Origin: Chamaecyparis obtusa
Lineage: Eukaryota; Streptophyta; Pinopsida; Cupressales; Cupressaceae
Direction of reading: 5' to 3'
Assembly: GCA_027943335.1 (NCBI GenBank)
Contig: BSBK01000871.1
Coordinates: forward strand, 880,501-944,500
DNA length: 64,000 nucleotides
Shown here one piece after another: positions 34,420 to 45,790 of this stretch (positions within the stretch are counted from its first letter, which is position 1; every line of letters starts with the position of its first letter). The position numbers were made by a program, and so were the translations under genes. Below the pieces are notes generated by a model. That model was not told the origin of the DNA. It saw only the letters and a program-made list of their open reading frames with translations, and did no database searches.

Positions 34420-34800
34420 AGGTTAGGTTGCCAAGACACCGAACAGATCAAAGCATGATTTTTCTGAAGTCTAAGTTAGATTGTGAAGACAACGGTCTTG
34501 AGAGAAGATGAGAATCAGGGTTAGGTTGCCCCAATGCCCAGAATGAGATTTAGATGCAAACTTAGGACTATCTCTAGAATTAGGGTTAGATTGCCCCAAT
34601 ACGAAGCTCAGCCCTCCGAGACCCAAGTTAGATTGCCCAGATAACGGTTTAAGAGAGATTTTGAGAGTCGTCTCTAGAATGAAGCTTGACTCCCAGGAAT
34701 TAGGGTTAGATTGCCCTAATACCTAAAAGATTTTGAGAACCATCTCTAGAATGAAGCTTGATTCCGTGAGGATCCAAGTTAGATTACTCAGATACCTAAG
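34420..34800. repeat. Seven-copy short repeat next to the 3' LTR of T1
   Basis: TTAGATTGCCCCAATACC-type words at about 34423, 34476, 34521, 34586, 34628, 34706 and 34779, spaced 42-78 bp. Some copies extend upstream to GAATTAGGG and some pair with ATCTCTAGAATGAAGCTTGA. Degenerate and irregular; non-coding. Confidence 0.65.
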
Positions 34801-35269
34801 AGATAGATGACTAGATAGCAAGATGCGAGGCATGAAGATGCCCCTAGCAATGAGAACTGATGATTTAGATCAGACTGATTCAAGAATTGATTCGACAAGA
34901 TTCAAATGATGTAATCATCCTGCCCCCTCGAGAGTGAAATGGAAAGATGACATAGGAGGGATGATCGGCAACAAGAGGTTGCAGAGCAGAAGCAATTAGA
35001 CTAGATTCAAGAAGCTGCAGAAGCAAATCATAGCAAAGAAAAGGTCTTGTTGATCAAGTTTGACCATGGTTGACTAGAGTTGACTTTAATGAAAAGAGCA
35101 AAGATCTCGAGAACATGATGCAAAGATAAAAGTCTAGAAGGAAGATGACGCCAGAAGGTTGACTACACAAGCATCCGATCCCAAAGGGTCACAGAATTTA
35201 AAACATGATTTTGAGCTATCTAGAAGTGTCAGATTTTGATTTTGATCCTGAAAATGGATTCAGAGCAAT

Positions 35270-35412
35270 CAATTTAGCCAAGGGTGCAATTTTCATGCAA
35301 AACGGAGCACTTTTGAAAATTAGGTCAAAAGCTATATAAGGCCCAAAGGGGTCATTTTCAATTCATTATTCACCTTCATCTTCTTGTGATTTTGAGCTTT
35401 GAGAGAGAAATG
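35270..35412 (+). promoter_or_regulatory. Antisense promoter of the PMD gene in T1
   Basis: TATATAAG at 35333-35340 is followed 70 bp later by an ATG at 35410 in the context GAGAGAGAAATGG. The surrounding ~130 bp match T2 13542-13690 (read on its minus strand), including GAAAATTAGGTCAAAAGCTA and GGGTCATTTTCAA. The first frame after this ATG closes after nine codons, so translation in this copy would need a different start or is destroyed. Confidence 0.6.
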
Positions 35413-37808
35413 GAGGGTCTTCCAACACATACACATTGATTTGAGTGCTCCCAATGACACACCTGGCTAGCGGAGTATGACGCACCTGTAAGTAGTCGAT
35501 AAACCTCCTTGCATTTCAATTCCTACCTCTTTTTAGGTCAATTTAGGGTAGATTTAGCAACTTTTAGGTCATGTTCTTCCAATCTTGCATGAGGAAGTAG
35601 TTTCCTCACACCATCCTAGGTCTCTCCTCACGCGAGGAAGTAGTTTCCTCATGCCAGTTAGGTCTTCATCGTGTGGGCATTGTCTGGAAGCTCACGCGAG
35701 CTGAAAGTTGGTCCTGCGTGAGATTGTAGCAGTTCGTGCAAGGTCAAATCCTATCTCACACAAGGAAATAGTTTCCTCGTGTGAAAAATTGCTGCAAAGT
35801 TTGAATTCTTTTGTCCAACATTTGTCAAATTTGCATAAAATCAGCCAAGTACAAAGTCACGTCGAGGATAGATGCCTTGCTGCATTTGCTATTGTTATGT
35901 TGAAAACCATCATATCGAGATATTGATCCAATGTCATCGCTTGCTTTGTAGGTTGACTTCCCTGACGTCGCCTTTAGGATGCACCATCCTATGATTACCA
36001 CCTAGTGCAGAGACTGACAGATGCGGAGAGTGCTCACATCGAGGGACTCAGTTTGGGATTCTTGTGTTATTTACCTGACATTTGGGTAAATCACAGTCTT
36101 CTTGGTGTATTGGTAGAGTGTTTCCATTCGAAGATGAACACTTTTCACTTTTCGATGGGGGAGATGACTGTGACTCCCAAGGATGTATACAGGATTTTGT
36201 GGATACCAATCCATGGTGCTCAAGTAGAGTACGAGACATAGCCATGGCAAGGTACAGTAGCCTTGAGGATGATCTTCAGGGATGATCTAGTGATGGGTCG
36301 GGCCATCTCCTAGGACTATTTGATCAGCAAGCATGGTGGTGCTCATCCATTTGTCATTGTTCTTGCTATGTTTTTGAGCTACTACCTTGTTCTAGATCAA
36401 GGTGAGCATGGTCTAGAGTGCGGTTGGGGCACGATGCTATGGAGGATATTGGAGAGGTCAGTCGTCAAGTTTGGATGGGGTGAGTGCATGCTAGCCCACA
36501 TGTATCATGAGATGCATGAGATAGTATATCATAGCGCAAGGATAATGGTGGCAGGTGTCTTCATCTTACAGATCTGGGCCTAGGAGCATCTCCCCATTTG
36601 CAGGCCTACTTTTCATGACACATGGTAGTAGCTTGAGCCTTATATTTATAGGTACGTAGGTCTGATGACCCAGCCTCTATTGGGTAAGATGGAGCAATGC
36701 AGAGGACAACTGGATGACATGGCAGTTGTAGTCTGGAGACTTTGGGTGGCTACTGAGCCATGGGATGATGCTCAGAGAGAGCTCTCACATATGTTTGTAT
36801 CACATCCACTAATTGGACAGAGTGTCACCATTATAGAGAGATTCCTCGTTACACATGTCCTGCGCCAGTTTGGTAGGTAGCAGGACATATCACAAGAGTA
36901 CTACCCTTATGCCCGCTTCTCTGATGAGGAGAAGAAGGGGTGGCATGCTAGATTGGATCCAGGGTAGTGTGCAATGGGATTATATGGTGGGTGTCACCAA
37001 TGTAGGGGTGACACCTGCATACATGGATCAGTTGATTGCACGTCCACATATGAGATTCACAGATCCTACTGGTATGGGAGCACAACAGCAGTAGGTACCA
37101 GATCAATAGCCACCAGCTTAGCAGCCACCAGCCTAGCAGCCACCAGTTTAGCAACCTGCACAGCAACAGGTTGCACAATAGGGATAGCAGTAGTAGAGAG
37201 TGTTGACACCCCGATCAAGATAGACTAGCATCCCTGCTAGGACAATGGGCTTAGATGCAGGAGCTATGAGCAGTGGGGCCCAACAGAGGTCCTCCAAGTA
37301 GTGGACTAGTGATATGTCATAGCAAGCACCACCAGATGATGATATTGATATTCCTGACATTTTGGTAGGAGTAGGTACACCATAGTTGCAAGAGGCTCTC
37401 AAGAAGAGTCATGAGAGGGTACAATAGGTCCAGCAGGAGCGTGATGACTACCACAGTCAAGTCATCAGAGAGGAGACCTGGGTAGCTGATAGGGACACTG
37501 AGATCAGGGAGCTATGGGAGGAGCTAGCATGATCATGGATTGAGACTAGATATGACGCTGCTCAGGTAGCTTATTACTACGTAGCTTACTACGGGGTCAT
37601 TCCAAATCTGTCAGAGTAGGTACCACCCTTTGCTAATTATGTTGGAGCTTTTCAGGCACCTCCACCAGCACCCCCACAGGAATCACCATAGACCCCACCA
37701 TAGCAGGCACCACAGGCACCCCCTCAGAAGGCACCTCCATAGCAGTCGATGCCCCTTCCCCAGAGACCATTGCCACCACCTCCTCCAGGTGGTGCGGGAT
37801 CGAGTTAG
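35410..37808 (+). pseudogene. Antisense plant mobile domain (PMD) gene carried by T1
   Basis: It runs opposite to gag-pol. A candidate intron (donor CCTGTAAGT at 35488, acceptor TTGCTTTGTAG at 35951) precedes the main exon. In one frame from about 35975 it encodes DAPSYDYHLVQRLTDAE and LGFLCYLPDIWVNHSLLGVL. Next are the PMD hallmark block FHFSMGEMTVTPKDVYRILW, then ECGWGTMLWRILERSVVKFG, PTFHDTW, and EYYPYARFSDEEKKGW. After a frameshift near 36965, MDQLIARPHMRFTDPTGM leads into a Q/P-rich stretch (PAQQPPAQQP), a coiled coil (EALKKSHERVQQVQQERDDY) and a proline-rich end near 37808. Stops are mostly TAG or TGA where W, Q or R is expected. PMD proteins of plants include MAIN/MAIL1, and the domain is also known inside transposons. 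Function within the element is unknown. Confidence 0.78.
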
Positions 37809-37890
37809 CATATTTGATATACTTGTACATTGTAGCCCATTTTTGATACTGTGCTCAAGTAGCACCTTCTCTTTTGTACATGACATTGTT

Positions 37891-38120
<230 letters not shown>

Positions 38121-39424
38121 GAGATCGACAATTTGATATCATTGTACTTCTTGTTATATTGCTTTGATATTGATGTTTATGAGATGTATGGATAGAAATG
38201 TATGAAATTACACATGCTTTATTTTATGAATATGAATATGCACATGGTTATTTTTATGATGATGTAATATCAAATGCAGTGATAGATGGATAGAATGTAT
38301 GCATATGTGTAATGTATGATTTGAGTTATGCTTATAATGGATGCACATGTAAATGAATATGCAAATGAATTTATGGATGCAAATAAAAATGAAATGAAAA
38401 TGCAATGGATATGTAATGTATATGGTACTAATCATCTCATGCAGGATTGTCGCAATATATGACAGGTACTAATAAAAAAGATTACGTTATGAAGATCAAG
38501 AGTAAGGACTAGATACTTGTGCAGCCAAGATGGAACTGGGACAAAAGATGAGAACCTTTGATGAATAGAAAACAATCAAGAGAGTAACAAGATATTGTCT
38601 CAAATGCAAGTTTATCATGCAAATGCAAGCCTAAACTAAAATGCAAGCCTAGAATGAAAATGCAAGCCCTAGGACTTGGTTGTTGGACTCACCGTATTTC
38701 TCATCATTGAGTTTGTTTAAGCACAAGATGATCGCAAGATGTCATACAATCCTCACTAACATTGCAATTATGAGAATATGAATATGACATTAGTCTTAGA
38801 TTTGTCGGAATGAAGTGTAAGCATTAAGGCACAAGAAGCCAGAATGACCTGAACACCTATTCCTTTTGACTTAGCAAGTTAACATAAGCATCAAAGCACA
38901 ATTGCTAGAATGACCTGAATGTTGCTTGTGAACAAAAACACCAGACACGCGAGAGTTCCTTCTTTTTCCAAAGAGTTCTCGTAGTGACCCTTACGTTCCC
39001 TTAGCAGGATGAGCATTAGCAATTTTACTTGTAGCAGAAAGAAGTCACTCAAAATAGACAAGGAGAAGAACCAACCTCACCAAAGCATCCATATAAAAGG
39101 AGTCGAGGTACGCATGGCCATCCAATATGAGATGAAGGCTCTTACAGATGGACACCCCTCTTATGTGAATTCATATGATCATTGGAACTAAACTAGCAAA
39201 CAGAAAGCAAAGGAAAGATCATGCCCCCAATCTTCGCATTTCTTAGTCAAGAAAGACATCTTAGATTCGCTCGAGGAGAAATGATAAAGAAAACAAACAA
39301 ACAAGCAAAAGAAAAGCTCAACATGTTTCAAAGGAACACAAAATCAATTTTAAGTTTCAGTTTACATTTGTGTTCAAGCGGATTGAAGTCGAATAAGAAG
39401 TGAACAACATTCGAAGTCTTGATA
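38121..39424. other. T1 3' region, non-coding
   Basis: 38200-38440 is a degenerate ATG-rich stretch (ATGGATGCA-like words), probably an eroded microsatellite. 38800-38930 contains two related copies of GCATNAAGGCACAA...CCAGAATGACCTGAA. No coding recognised. Confidence 0.5.
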
Positions 39425-39900
39425 GGATAGTGACAGTAGGCAAATGCAATGAGAACCACTGGTGACCGTCGTGAGAGATGAAGTCTCAAGAAGATATCAG
39501 AGTGCAAACCAAGTATCAGCAGGTAAACATAGTGAGAACCACTGGTGACCGATACAAGGAAGATTCTCAAAAGAGAGAATAAAGCACGAGCAAAATATCA
39601 GCAGGCAGATGCAGTGAGAACCACTGGTGACCAATAGAAGGAAGATTATTGAAAGAGAGAATAAAGCACAAGTGAAACATCAGCAGGCTGACGCAGTGAG
39701 AACCACTGGTGACCGATGTAGGGAAGAGATCCCAAAAGAGAGAGGTTCGAACAAAAGCTAAGTATCAGTAGGCAAGCACAGTGAGAACCACTGGCGACTG
39801 ATACATGAGAGATCCTCAAGGAGAGAAATCTCAAAAGTAGCTAAGTATCAGCAAGTAGATGCAGTGGGAATCGCTGGTGACTAATGCATGAACAAAGCTT
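39425..39900. repeat. 83-bp tandem repeat, six copies
   Basis: GTGAGAACCACTGGTGACCG-type words start at about 39451, 39534, 39616, 39698, 39783 and 39866, spacing 82-85 bp. Each unit also has AAGTATCAGCAGGCA-like sequence before it and AAAAGAGAGA-like sequence after. Divergence rises in the last copy. In the 3' region of T1. Confidence 0.88.
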
Positions 39901-40149
39901 TCAAAAGTGATAGGACAATGCCCCCTAGACCAGGAAGGTGCCTCCAAGTGTGAACCAGTTCCAATCCATGAAGAGTTGAGGAAAATCTTGAAGACAACTG
40001 AAGGCAAGAGCATGAGATAGCAAACTAAAGCAGGAAACGAACTAAAAGCAGGAAACAAACTAAAGCAGGAAAGCAGGAAAGCGAACTAAAGAAAGAAACT
40101 AAAAGCCAAGCAACGCTGAGATGAGATGCAGCTTCAGGAAACAAGAGGT

Positions 40150-40510
40150 GCATGTTTACCAGATTTTCACCATCTTGGCAGAGATTCTATTTTTGCTACC
40201 ATGACACATGTTTACTAGGTTTTCATCAATGGCACATTTTCTTCTTTTTCAATTTTTTTTGTACTTTTCAATTTTTTTATTTTTTTTTGTATTTTTGAAT
40301 ATTTCATTTTTTTTGTAATTTTGATCTTTTGACTTTTTTTTGTATTTTTTCAAATTTTCTATTTTTTAAATTATTATCAAGGCCCCTCTTTACCAAGTTT
40401 TCACCAAAATAATAGATACATCAAAGCGCCTGTTTACCAGGTTTTCACTAAGATGATCATTTTTTTAGGACATTTTGCAATTTTTAGGATTTTTTGCAAT
40501 ATATCATTTT
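40150..40510. repeat. T-rich tract with repeated TTTACCAGGTTTTCACC
   Basis: Four copies of a TGTTTACCAGGTTTTCACC-type word (about 40153, 40208, 40390, 40432) surround a poly-T-rich stretch at 40250-40380 (TTTTTTTTGTATTTTT repeats). Lies just past the pol stop codon. Non-coding. Confidence 0.65.
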
Positions 40511-40562
40511 TTTGGATTTTTTTAGGACCAATAAATGTGTACATGAGCACACAAGCAATGTC

Positions 40563-41860
40563 TCAGTTGTAGAATCTCTTCAAGTGAAGAGTGTTGATAG
40601 GCTCTTTGAGTTGTTTTCCTTTAGTGGTGGAGAGTTGATAAGCGCCAGACCCAAATGCTGTAGTAATGACATATGGACCAAGCCAGTTTGGTTCAAATTT
40701 CCCTTTATGCACTTGCTGCTACTGATTCTTGGGGTTCTCCCTCAGGATGAGATCACCCACTTGGAATTCTCTTTTTTTGACTTTCTTATTGTAAGATTTA
40801 GACATCCTCTTTTGGTATGCTCTTAGATGATCGAACGCCACCTTCTGATGTTCATCAAGTAACTCAAGCTCTTGAAGCTGGGATATTCTATTTTCTTCAT
40901 CAGTGATGAGGCCCCTCAAAGAGATTCACAATATCAGAATCTCGACCTCAATAGGCAATACTGCCTCTGCTCCATAAACCAAGGTGAAGGGAGTGGCCCT
41001 CATTGGTGTTCGGATACTGGTTCTGTAGGCCCACAAAGCTGGATTGATCTGGAGATGTCAATCTCTACCAGACTTATGAACTATCTGGTGCAAGATTTTC
41101 ATAATTGTCTTATTAGAAGCCTCTGCTTGTCCATTACCCTGAGGATAATAGATAGATGACCAATGTTGAATAATTCTGAATTTAGTGCATAAGTCTGTTA
41201 GGTCCTTATTTTTGAATTGTCCCCCATTGTCAGTGATAATAAATGAGGGTATACCATATCTGTAAATGATATAGTTTAGTATGAACATAGCAATAGTCTT
41301 GTCATCAGCTACAGCTAGAGGCACTGCCTCAACCCACTTGGTAAAGTAATCCGTAGTTGTGATGATGAGCTTGTGCCCTGTTGAAGAGGAAGGATGTATC
41401 TGACCGACCAAGTCGAAGGGCCATTGCTGAAATGGCTAGAAATTGATGAGAGGACTAAGCTCATTAGTAGGAGCATGAATTAGATTCCCATGAAATTGGC
41501 AATACTTGCAAGTCTTGGCATATTGAACAGCTTCTTTTTCCATGTCCGGCCAGTAATAACAAGCTCTAATAAGTTTTCGGGCTAATATCAGACCACTAGA
41601 ATGAGACACATAGATACCTTTGTGTACCTCAACTAGCGCATGTTTGGACTCATCGGGTTCTAAACACCTAAGTAGGGTACCGTCTAGACCCCGTCTATAC
41701 AAGTCATTTGCTATGAGGACATACCATGAAGCAGTATGAATTAGGTGACACTTTTCATTCTGGGTATAGGTGTCTGGAATGATCTGGTCACAAAGGTGGG
41801 AAAAGATATGGTGGTAGTGGGATGAATCATGTCCAATGACTGAACAGATCATCTAGGATT
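40563..41860 (-). pseudogene. T1 integrase
   Basis: HHCC zinc domain: EVHKGIYVSHSSGLIL then CKYCQFHG. The catalytic core follows with D (TTDYFTKWVEAVPLA), D (IITDNGGQFKNKDL) and E (YYPQGNGQAEASNKT) all in place. The C-terminal part has LRAYQKRMSKSYNKKVKKR, FQVGDLILRENPKNQ, GKFEPNWLGPYVI and a final INTLHLKRFYN before the TGA at 40565-40563. All of it lies in the RT frame with a few nonsense codons. There is no chromodomain, in line with the Tat lineage. Confidence 0.9.
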
Positions 41861-41899
41861 TAGGAATATCATAGGCAAGGTAGTGTAATGCCTGCACCA

Positions 41900-42340
41900 G
41901 GAATTCATGTCTGAAGTCATTTTTTGGCATTTGTAACTTTGAAGCAAGAGTGGCCATTGCATCAACTACTTTATTGTCTGCCCTTGGAATATGTTGGAAA
42001 CAAATGTGTGTAAAGTACTATTTGAGATCATCCACCATTCTTTTGTAAGGTATTAGCTTGTCATCTTTCTTTTGGTAGACATTGTTGACTTGATTGATGA
42101 TTAACTGAGAATCTCCAAAGACCTTGAGCTCATCCACATGCCATTCAAGGGCTATCTTCATTCCATTGATGAGAGCTTCATATTCAGCTATGTTGTTTGT
42201 GTAGGGAAACAACATTTGATATGATTTTGGCAATGAGTATCTTTGAGGTGTAACAAACAGAATGCCTACACCAGATCCTTACTGAGTGAATGATCCATCA
42301 AAGAACATGCTCCAAGATTGATGTGTGAGAAACATGATGG
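41900..42340 (-). pseudogene. T1 second (archaeal-type) RNase H
   Basis: Begins SWSMFFDGSF (first Asp), followed by a nonsense codon, then NNIAEYEALINGMKIALEW (Glu) and LKVFGDSQLIINQVNNVYQ (Asp). It ends with NKVVDAMATLASKLQ, the usual tail of this domain. Being additional to the RNase H fused to RT, it is the diagnostic trait of Tat-type gypsy elements. Confidence 0.87.
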
Positions 42341-43700
42341 ATTCATCTGGGAATTCAATACTCAAAGGCTGGTGATCTTTCAAAGGAGCTTCCACTAGCT
42401 GATCAGCAATTGCTTGTCCCTTAATAGCTTTTCTTTCCACATACTCAATGTCAAATTCACTAAGTATCATCACCCATTTCGCTAATCTACCTGTGAGGGA
42501 AGCCTTGCTCAGCAGGTACTTTAATGGATCAATTTTTGCAATAAGCCTTGTGGTATGAGCTAGCATATAATGTCATAACTTCTGAGAAGTGAATACCACT
42601 ACTAATCAAGCCTTCTCAATGACAGAATAGTTCATTTCATAGGAAACCAATGTTCTGCTGATATAGTATATGGCTCTCTCTTTGTTGTTCTGATCTTCTT
42701 GAGCTAGGAGAGCACCCAAAGATGTGTTTTTTGCTGAAATGTATAGTATAAGAAGCTTCCCATGAATAGGAGGCATTAGTATTGGTGGATTAGCAAGATA
42801 CTATTTTATTTGAGTGAGTCCTTTGTCACATTCCTCATTCCATTCGCAGGTCACATTCTTATGCAAATTTTTAGTAAATGGTTGTGATTTGTCAACCAAC
42901 TATGAAATGAAGCACTGGATAGATTGTAGTCTTCCCTGTAATCCTCTCATTTGACTGATATTCTTGGGTGGAGGCATGTCCATAATAGCTTGCACCTTTT
43001 TAGGATCAACTTCTATGCCTTTAGCTAAAATGATATAGCCCAAGAGTTTCCCAGAAGTAACACCGAAAGCACATTTCTTTGGATTAAGTCTGAGACTAAA
43101 TTGTTCCATGCGGTCAAGGATAGGACTCAAATCTGTGAGATGAGTTCTTCATTGCATGTTTTTGGCTAAAGTATCATCCACATAATCCTCCATCATTTTA
43201 TGCATCATATCATGGAAGATAGTAGTAACAACTCTTTGATATGTTGCTCCAACATTTTTAAGCCCAAAAGGCATGACATTATAGCAAAAGGTGCCCCAAG
43301 CACATGTAAAAGTGGTCTTTTCTTGATCTTCTGGCATAATTTTTATTTGATTATAGCCAAAAAAATCCATCCATCAAGGAATACATCTCATATCTTGTTG
43401 TCATGTCAACTATCATATCAATATTAGGCAGTGGGAAGTCATCTTTTGGACATGCCTTAATGAGATCTCTGAAGTTGGTGCATAAACAAATGGATTTATC
43501 ATGTTTAGTGACTGGAACAATGTTTGAAATCCATTATGCATAATCAATAGTTCTTATGAAATCAGCCTTAAGAAGCTTTTCTAGTTCCGCTTTGACCAAA
43601 AGCACTACGTGTGGATGCATCTTTCACAGCTTCTATTTAACAGGTTTGATACCTGGTGTGATGGACAAATGGTGCATGATTAGATTGGGGTATAATCTAG
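42340..43700 (-). pseudogene. T1 reverse transcriptase and RNase H
   Basis: RT blocks: NIVPVTKHDKSICLCTNFRD, MVDMTTRYEMYSLMDGFFGY, CAWGTFCYNVMPFGLKNVGA, and the catalytic DYVDDTLAK. The connection has LNPKKCAFGVTSGKLLGYII, then RNase H (AIYYISRTLVSYEMNYS, KIDPLKYLLSKASLTGRLAK, ILSEFDIEYVERKAIKGQAI). The frame is shared with the integrase from about 43370 down. Upstream residues (43711-44094) lie in another frame, so a frameshift separates them. Nonsense codons are scattered throughout. Confidence 0.92.
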
Positions 43701-43710
43701 GCATGTCAGA

Positions 43711-45480
43711 TTAGGTCCATGCAAAGTTTATTTTCTTTCTTAGAAAGAAGCTCATGAACTCTTCTTTTTCTTCAACAGACAATGATTGTGCTAGATGAAT
43801 GATCTGTGGAGCAGCCTCTGTACCCAAATTTACTGGTTGTGTTGGCTTAATCAATACTGATGACCTCTCTTGAAAGTGGCTCGAAAGCATATCAAGTATC
43901 TCATCCTTGGGTGCCTCAGAGAGGTTTTCACCTACAGATACGTCTTTTATTTTTTCTATTTTTGGCTCTGATACTACCACAAAGTGGTTTTCACCATCAG
44001 AGCATCTATTTTTTCTTCTTTTAATTTTTTGACTAAGATACTTGATATTCACCTCTGTCATGTTGACACTACTTTCACTAGTGGAGGAAATCACAGGTTC
44101 AATATCATGGAGGTAATAGGCTAGATCATAATCATTCTGGAACGTTAGGACTTCATTGGATTTAGAAGGGGAGTTCTAGTTTATAAGATCGGGACGACGG
44201 AGTGAAAGGGAAGTAGTGACTAGTTCAACTACGTTCATGGTATAACCCTCAAAAGTGCTGATGAGCAAGTCAAGACCTAGAGTGATCTCATCCAAAGGAG
44301 AATTTGAATCCCTATAAGACCTTAAATTGGAAGTAGAGGACATGTTAACATTAGTGGTGTCTAATTTGTGCGGCCTACCGCTAGACCCTTCACCTACTTT
44401 GAGGAGTCTTTCATACACATGAACAGTATCTATGTCTACATCATAAGTAGCATCAGAAAAAGAGTCAAACTCATATTCATGTGAGTCAGTACTTGATGTG
44501 GGAATTTCATTAGCAGCATCATCAGACTCATTGTTATCCCTTGTGGCATTAATAGCTTGCTAAAGTTGTTCTTGTTCAAAGTGCTTTTGAAAATGTGGTG
44601 GCCTATATTGTTCACCTATAAAATTGGGATCATCATTTAGTGTTTCTTTCCATTCCTCATATGTGAATTGATACACTTAAGAATTTTTATCAGAATCATT
44701 ATCAGTATCAATATCTCTCTACCATATGGACAAGTATGATAGGCTCATTAGGTTCGGCAAAGAGTGTCGCAAGATGTGGAGGAATAGGATATGGAAATAT
44801 ATCTTCATCAGAGCTGGCCTCTGGATTCACTTTTGGAGTGGCATCTTCAATTTCTTGTTTAGGTTCAGGTTTAGGCTCAGGAGCTGAAACAAATTTCTTG
44901 GTCCTCAAATGAAAGGGAGTCTTTTTAAAGCCTAAGCCACTAGTATCTTTTGTGCGGTGGCCTGTAGCTTCAATATGTTTTAGTAAGCCATTATCATTCT
45001 TTCATATGGGACCACTCCCCTTATAATTGAAGCACTTCATGATCTTGAAAGCCTCACTGTATGGTTCTTGTTCTAAATCTAGAGGTGGAGTAGTTGTTTC
45101 AGCTATTTCTTTTCCTTTATAGATCCATGCTCTGATAGCTCTCTCTTCATCCTCATCTTCTAAAGGCGTAGAGGCCCTTACAAAGGAGCCATCGTAAACT
45201 ATTTGAGGAGGAGCATTGGAAAGTTTGTTGTCCTTAGAAGGTCTCCCATAAGAGTGTGGAGACATAGGTAGAGCAGCTAGTGATAGCACAGGTTCCATTC
45301 GGTATTCTCCCATGCCTGTATCCTTAAGTCTCAAAGTTTGTTCCATTTCTTTTAGCTTAGCATCATAAAACTTAGTGGATTCTCTATTTGCTGGAACAAA
45401 GCTATTTGTAGTCTGCGCAAGAGTGTTGCAAGAGAAATTGATATTAGCAAGCATAGTGACTTCTACCCCATGGAATGGAA
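43711..45480 (-). pseudogene. T1 linker between protease and RT
   Basis: Two frames are used: about 45480-44708 stays in the gag-protease frame (PEPKPEPKQEIEDATPK; DEDIFPYPIPPHLATLF), while 44418-43711 is in another (KIKRRKNRCSDGENHFVVV; IIHLAQSLSVEEKEEFMSFF). The change lies near 44.5-44.7 kb. The last residues join the RT N-terminus. Confidence 0.65.
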
Positions 45481-45790
45481 ACTTAATGCATTGATGATAC
45501 ATGGAAGGAACAACTTGCATCTCATGAATCCAAGGCCTACCCAACAAGATATTGTAGGAAAGAGGAATATCGAGCACTTGTAAAGTAACTTCTCATTCAA
45601 TAGGACCTATGTGGATAGGTAGCACAACTAAGCCTTGGGACTTGTGTTCCTCCTCATCATAAGCTTTGATGGTAATCTTTTTGCAAGGGTCTATAAAATT
45701 CACATCATAACCTAGCTGAGTGAGCAGTTTAGTGGAATAGATATTAAGACCAGCACTATTGTCTATGAGCACTTAGTGGATGTGCTTAGG
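45480..45790 (-). pseudogene. T1 aspartic protease
   Basis: LIDNSAGLN-like active-site loop (Asn-Ser in place of Gly-Gly), KKITIKAYDEEEHKSQGLVV, then LDIPLSYNILLGRPWIHEMQ and YHQCIKFPF. The changed loop may itself make the protease inactive. A TGA or TAG breaks the middle (after LPIHIGPIE). Confidence 0.83.

Noticed and set aside
34580..34720. Telomere-like TTAGGGTTAG words
   Set aside because: Part of a longer degenerate repeat; no uninterrupted TTTAGGG array.
37630..37890. His/Arg-rich and Trp-rich open frames
   Set aside because: Shadows of the proline-rich end of the antisense PMD gene.
39425..39900. CRISPR-like regular spacing of a conserved word
   Set aside because: Plant nuclear context; whole 83-bp units repeat with no unique spacers, so it is a tandem repeat.
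40719..40919. Chromodomain at the T1 integrase C-terminus
   Set aside because: The sequence matches the usual Tat integrase tail (VGDLILRENPK, then GPYVI) and ends at RFYN with no chromodomain fold residues.
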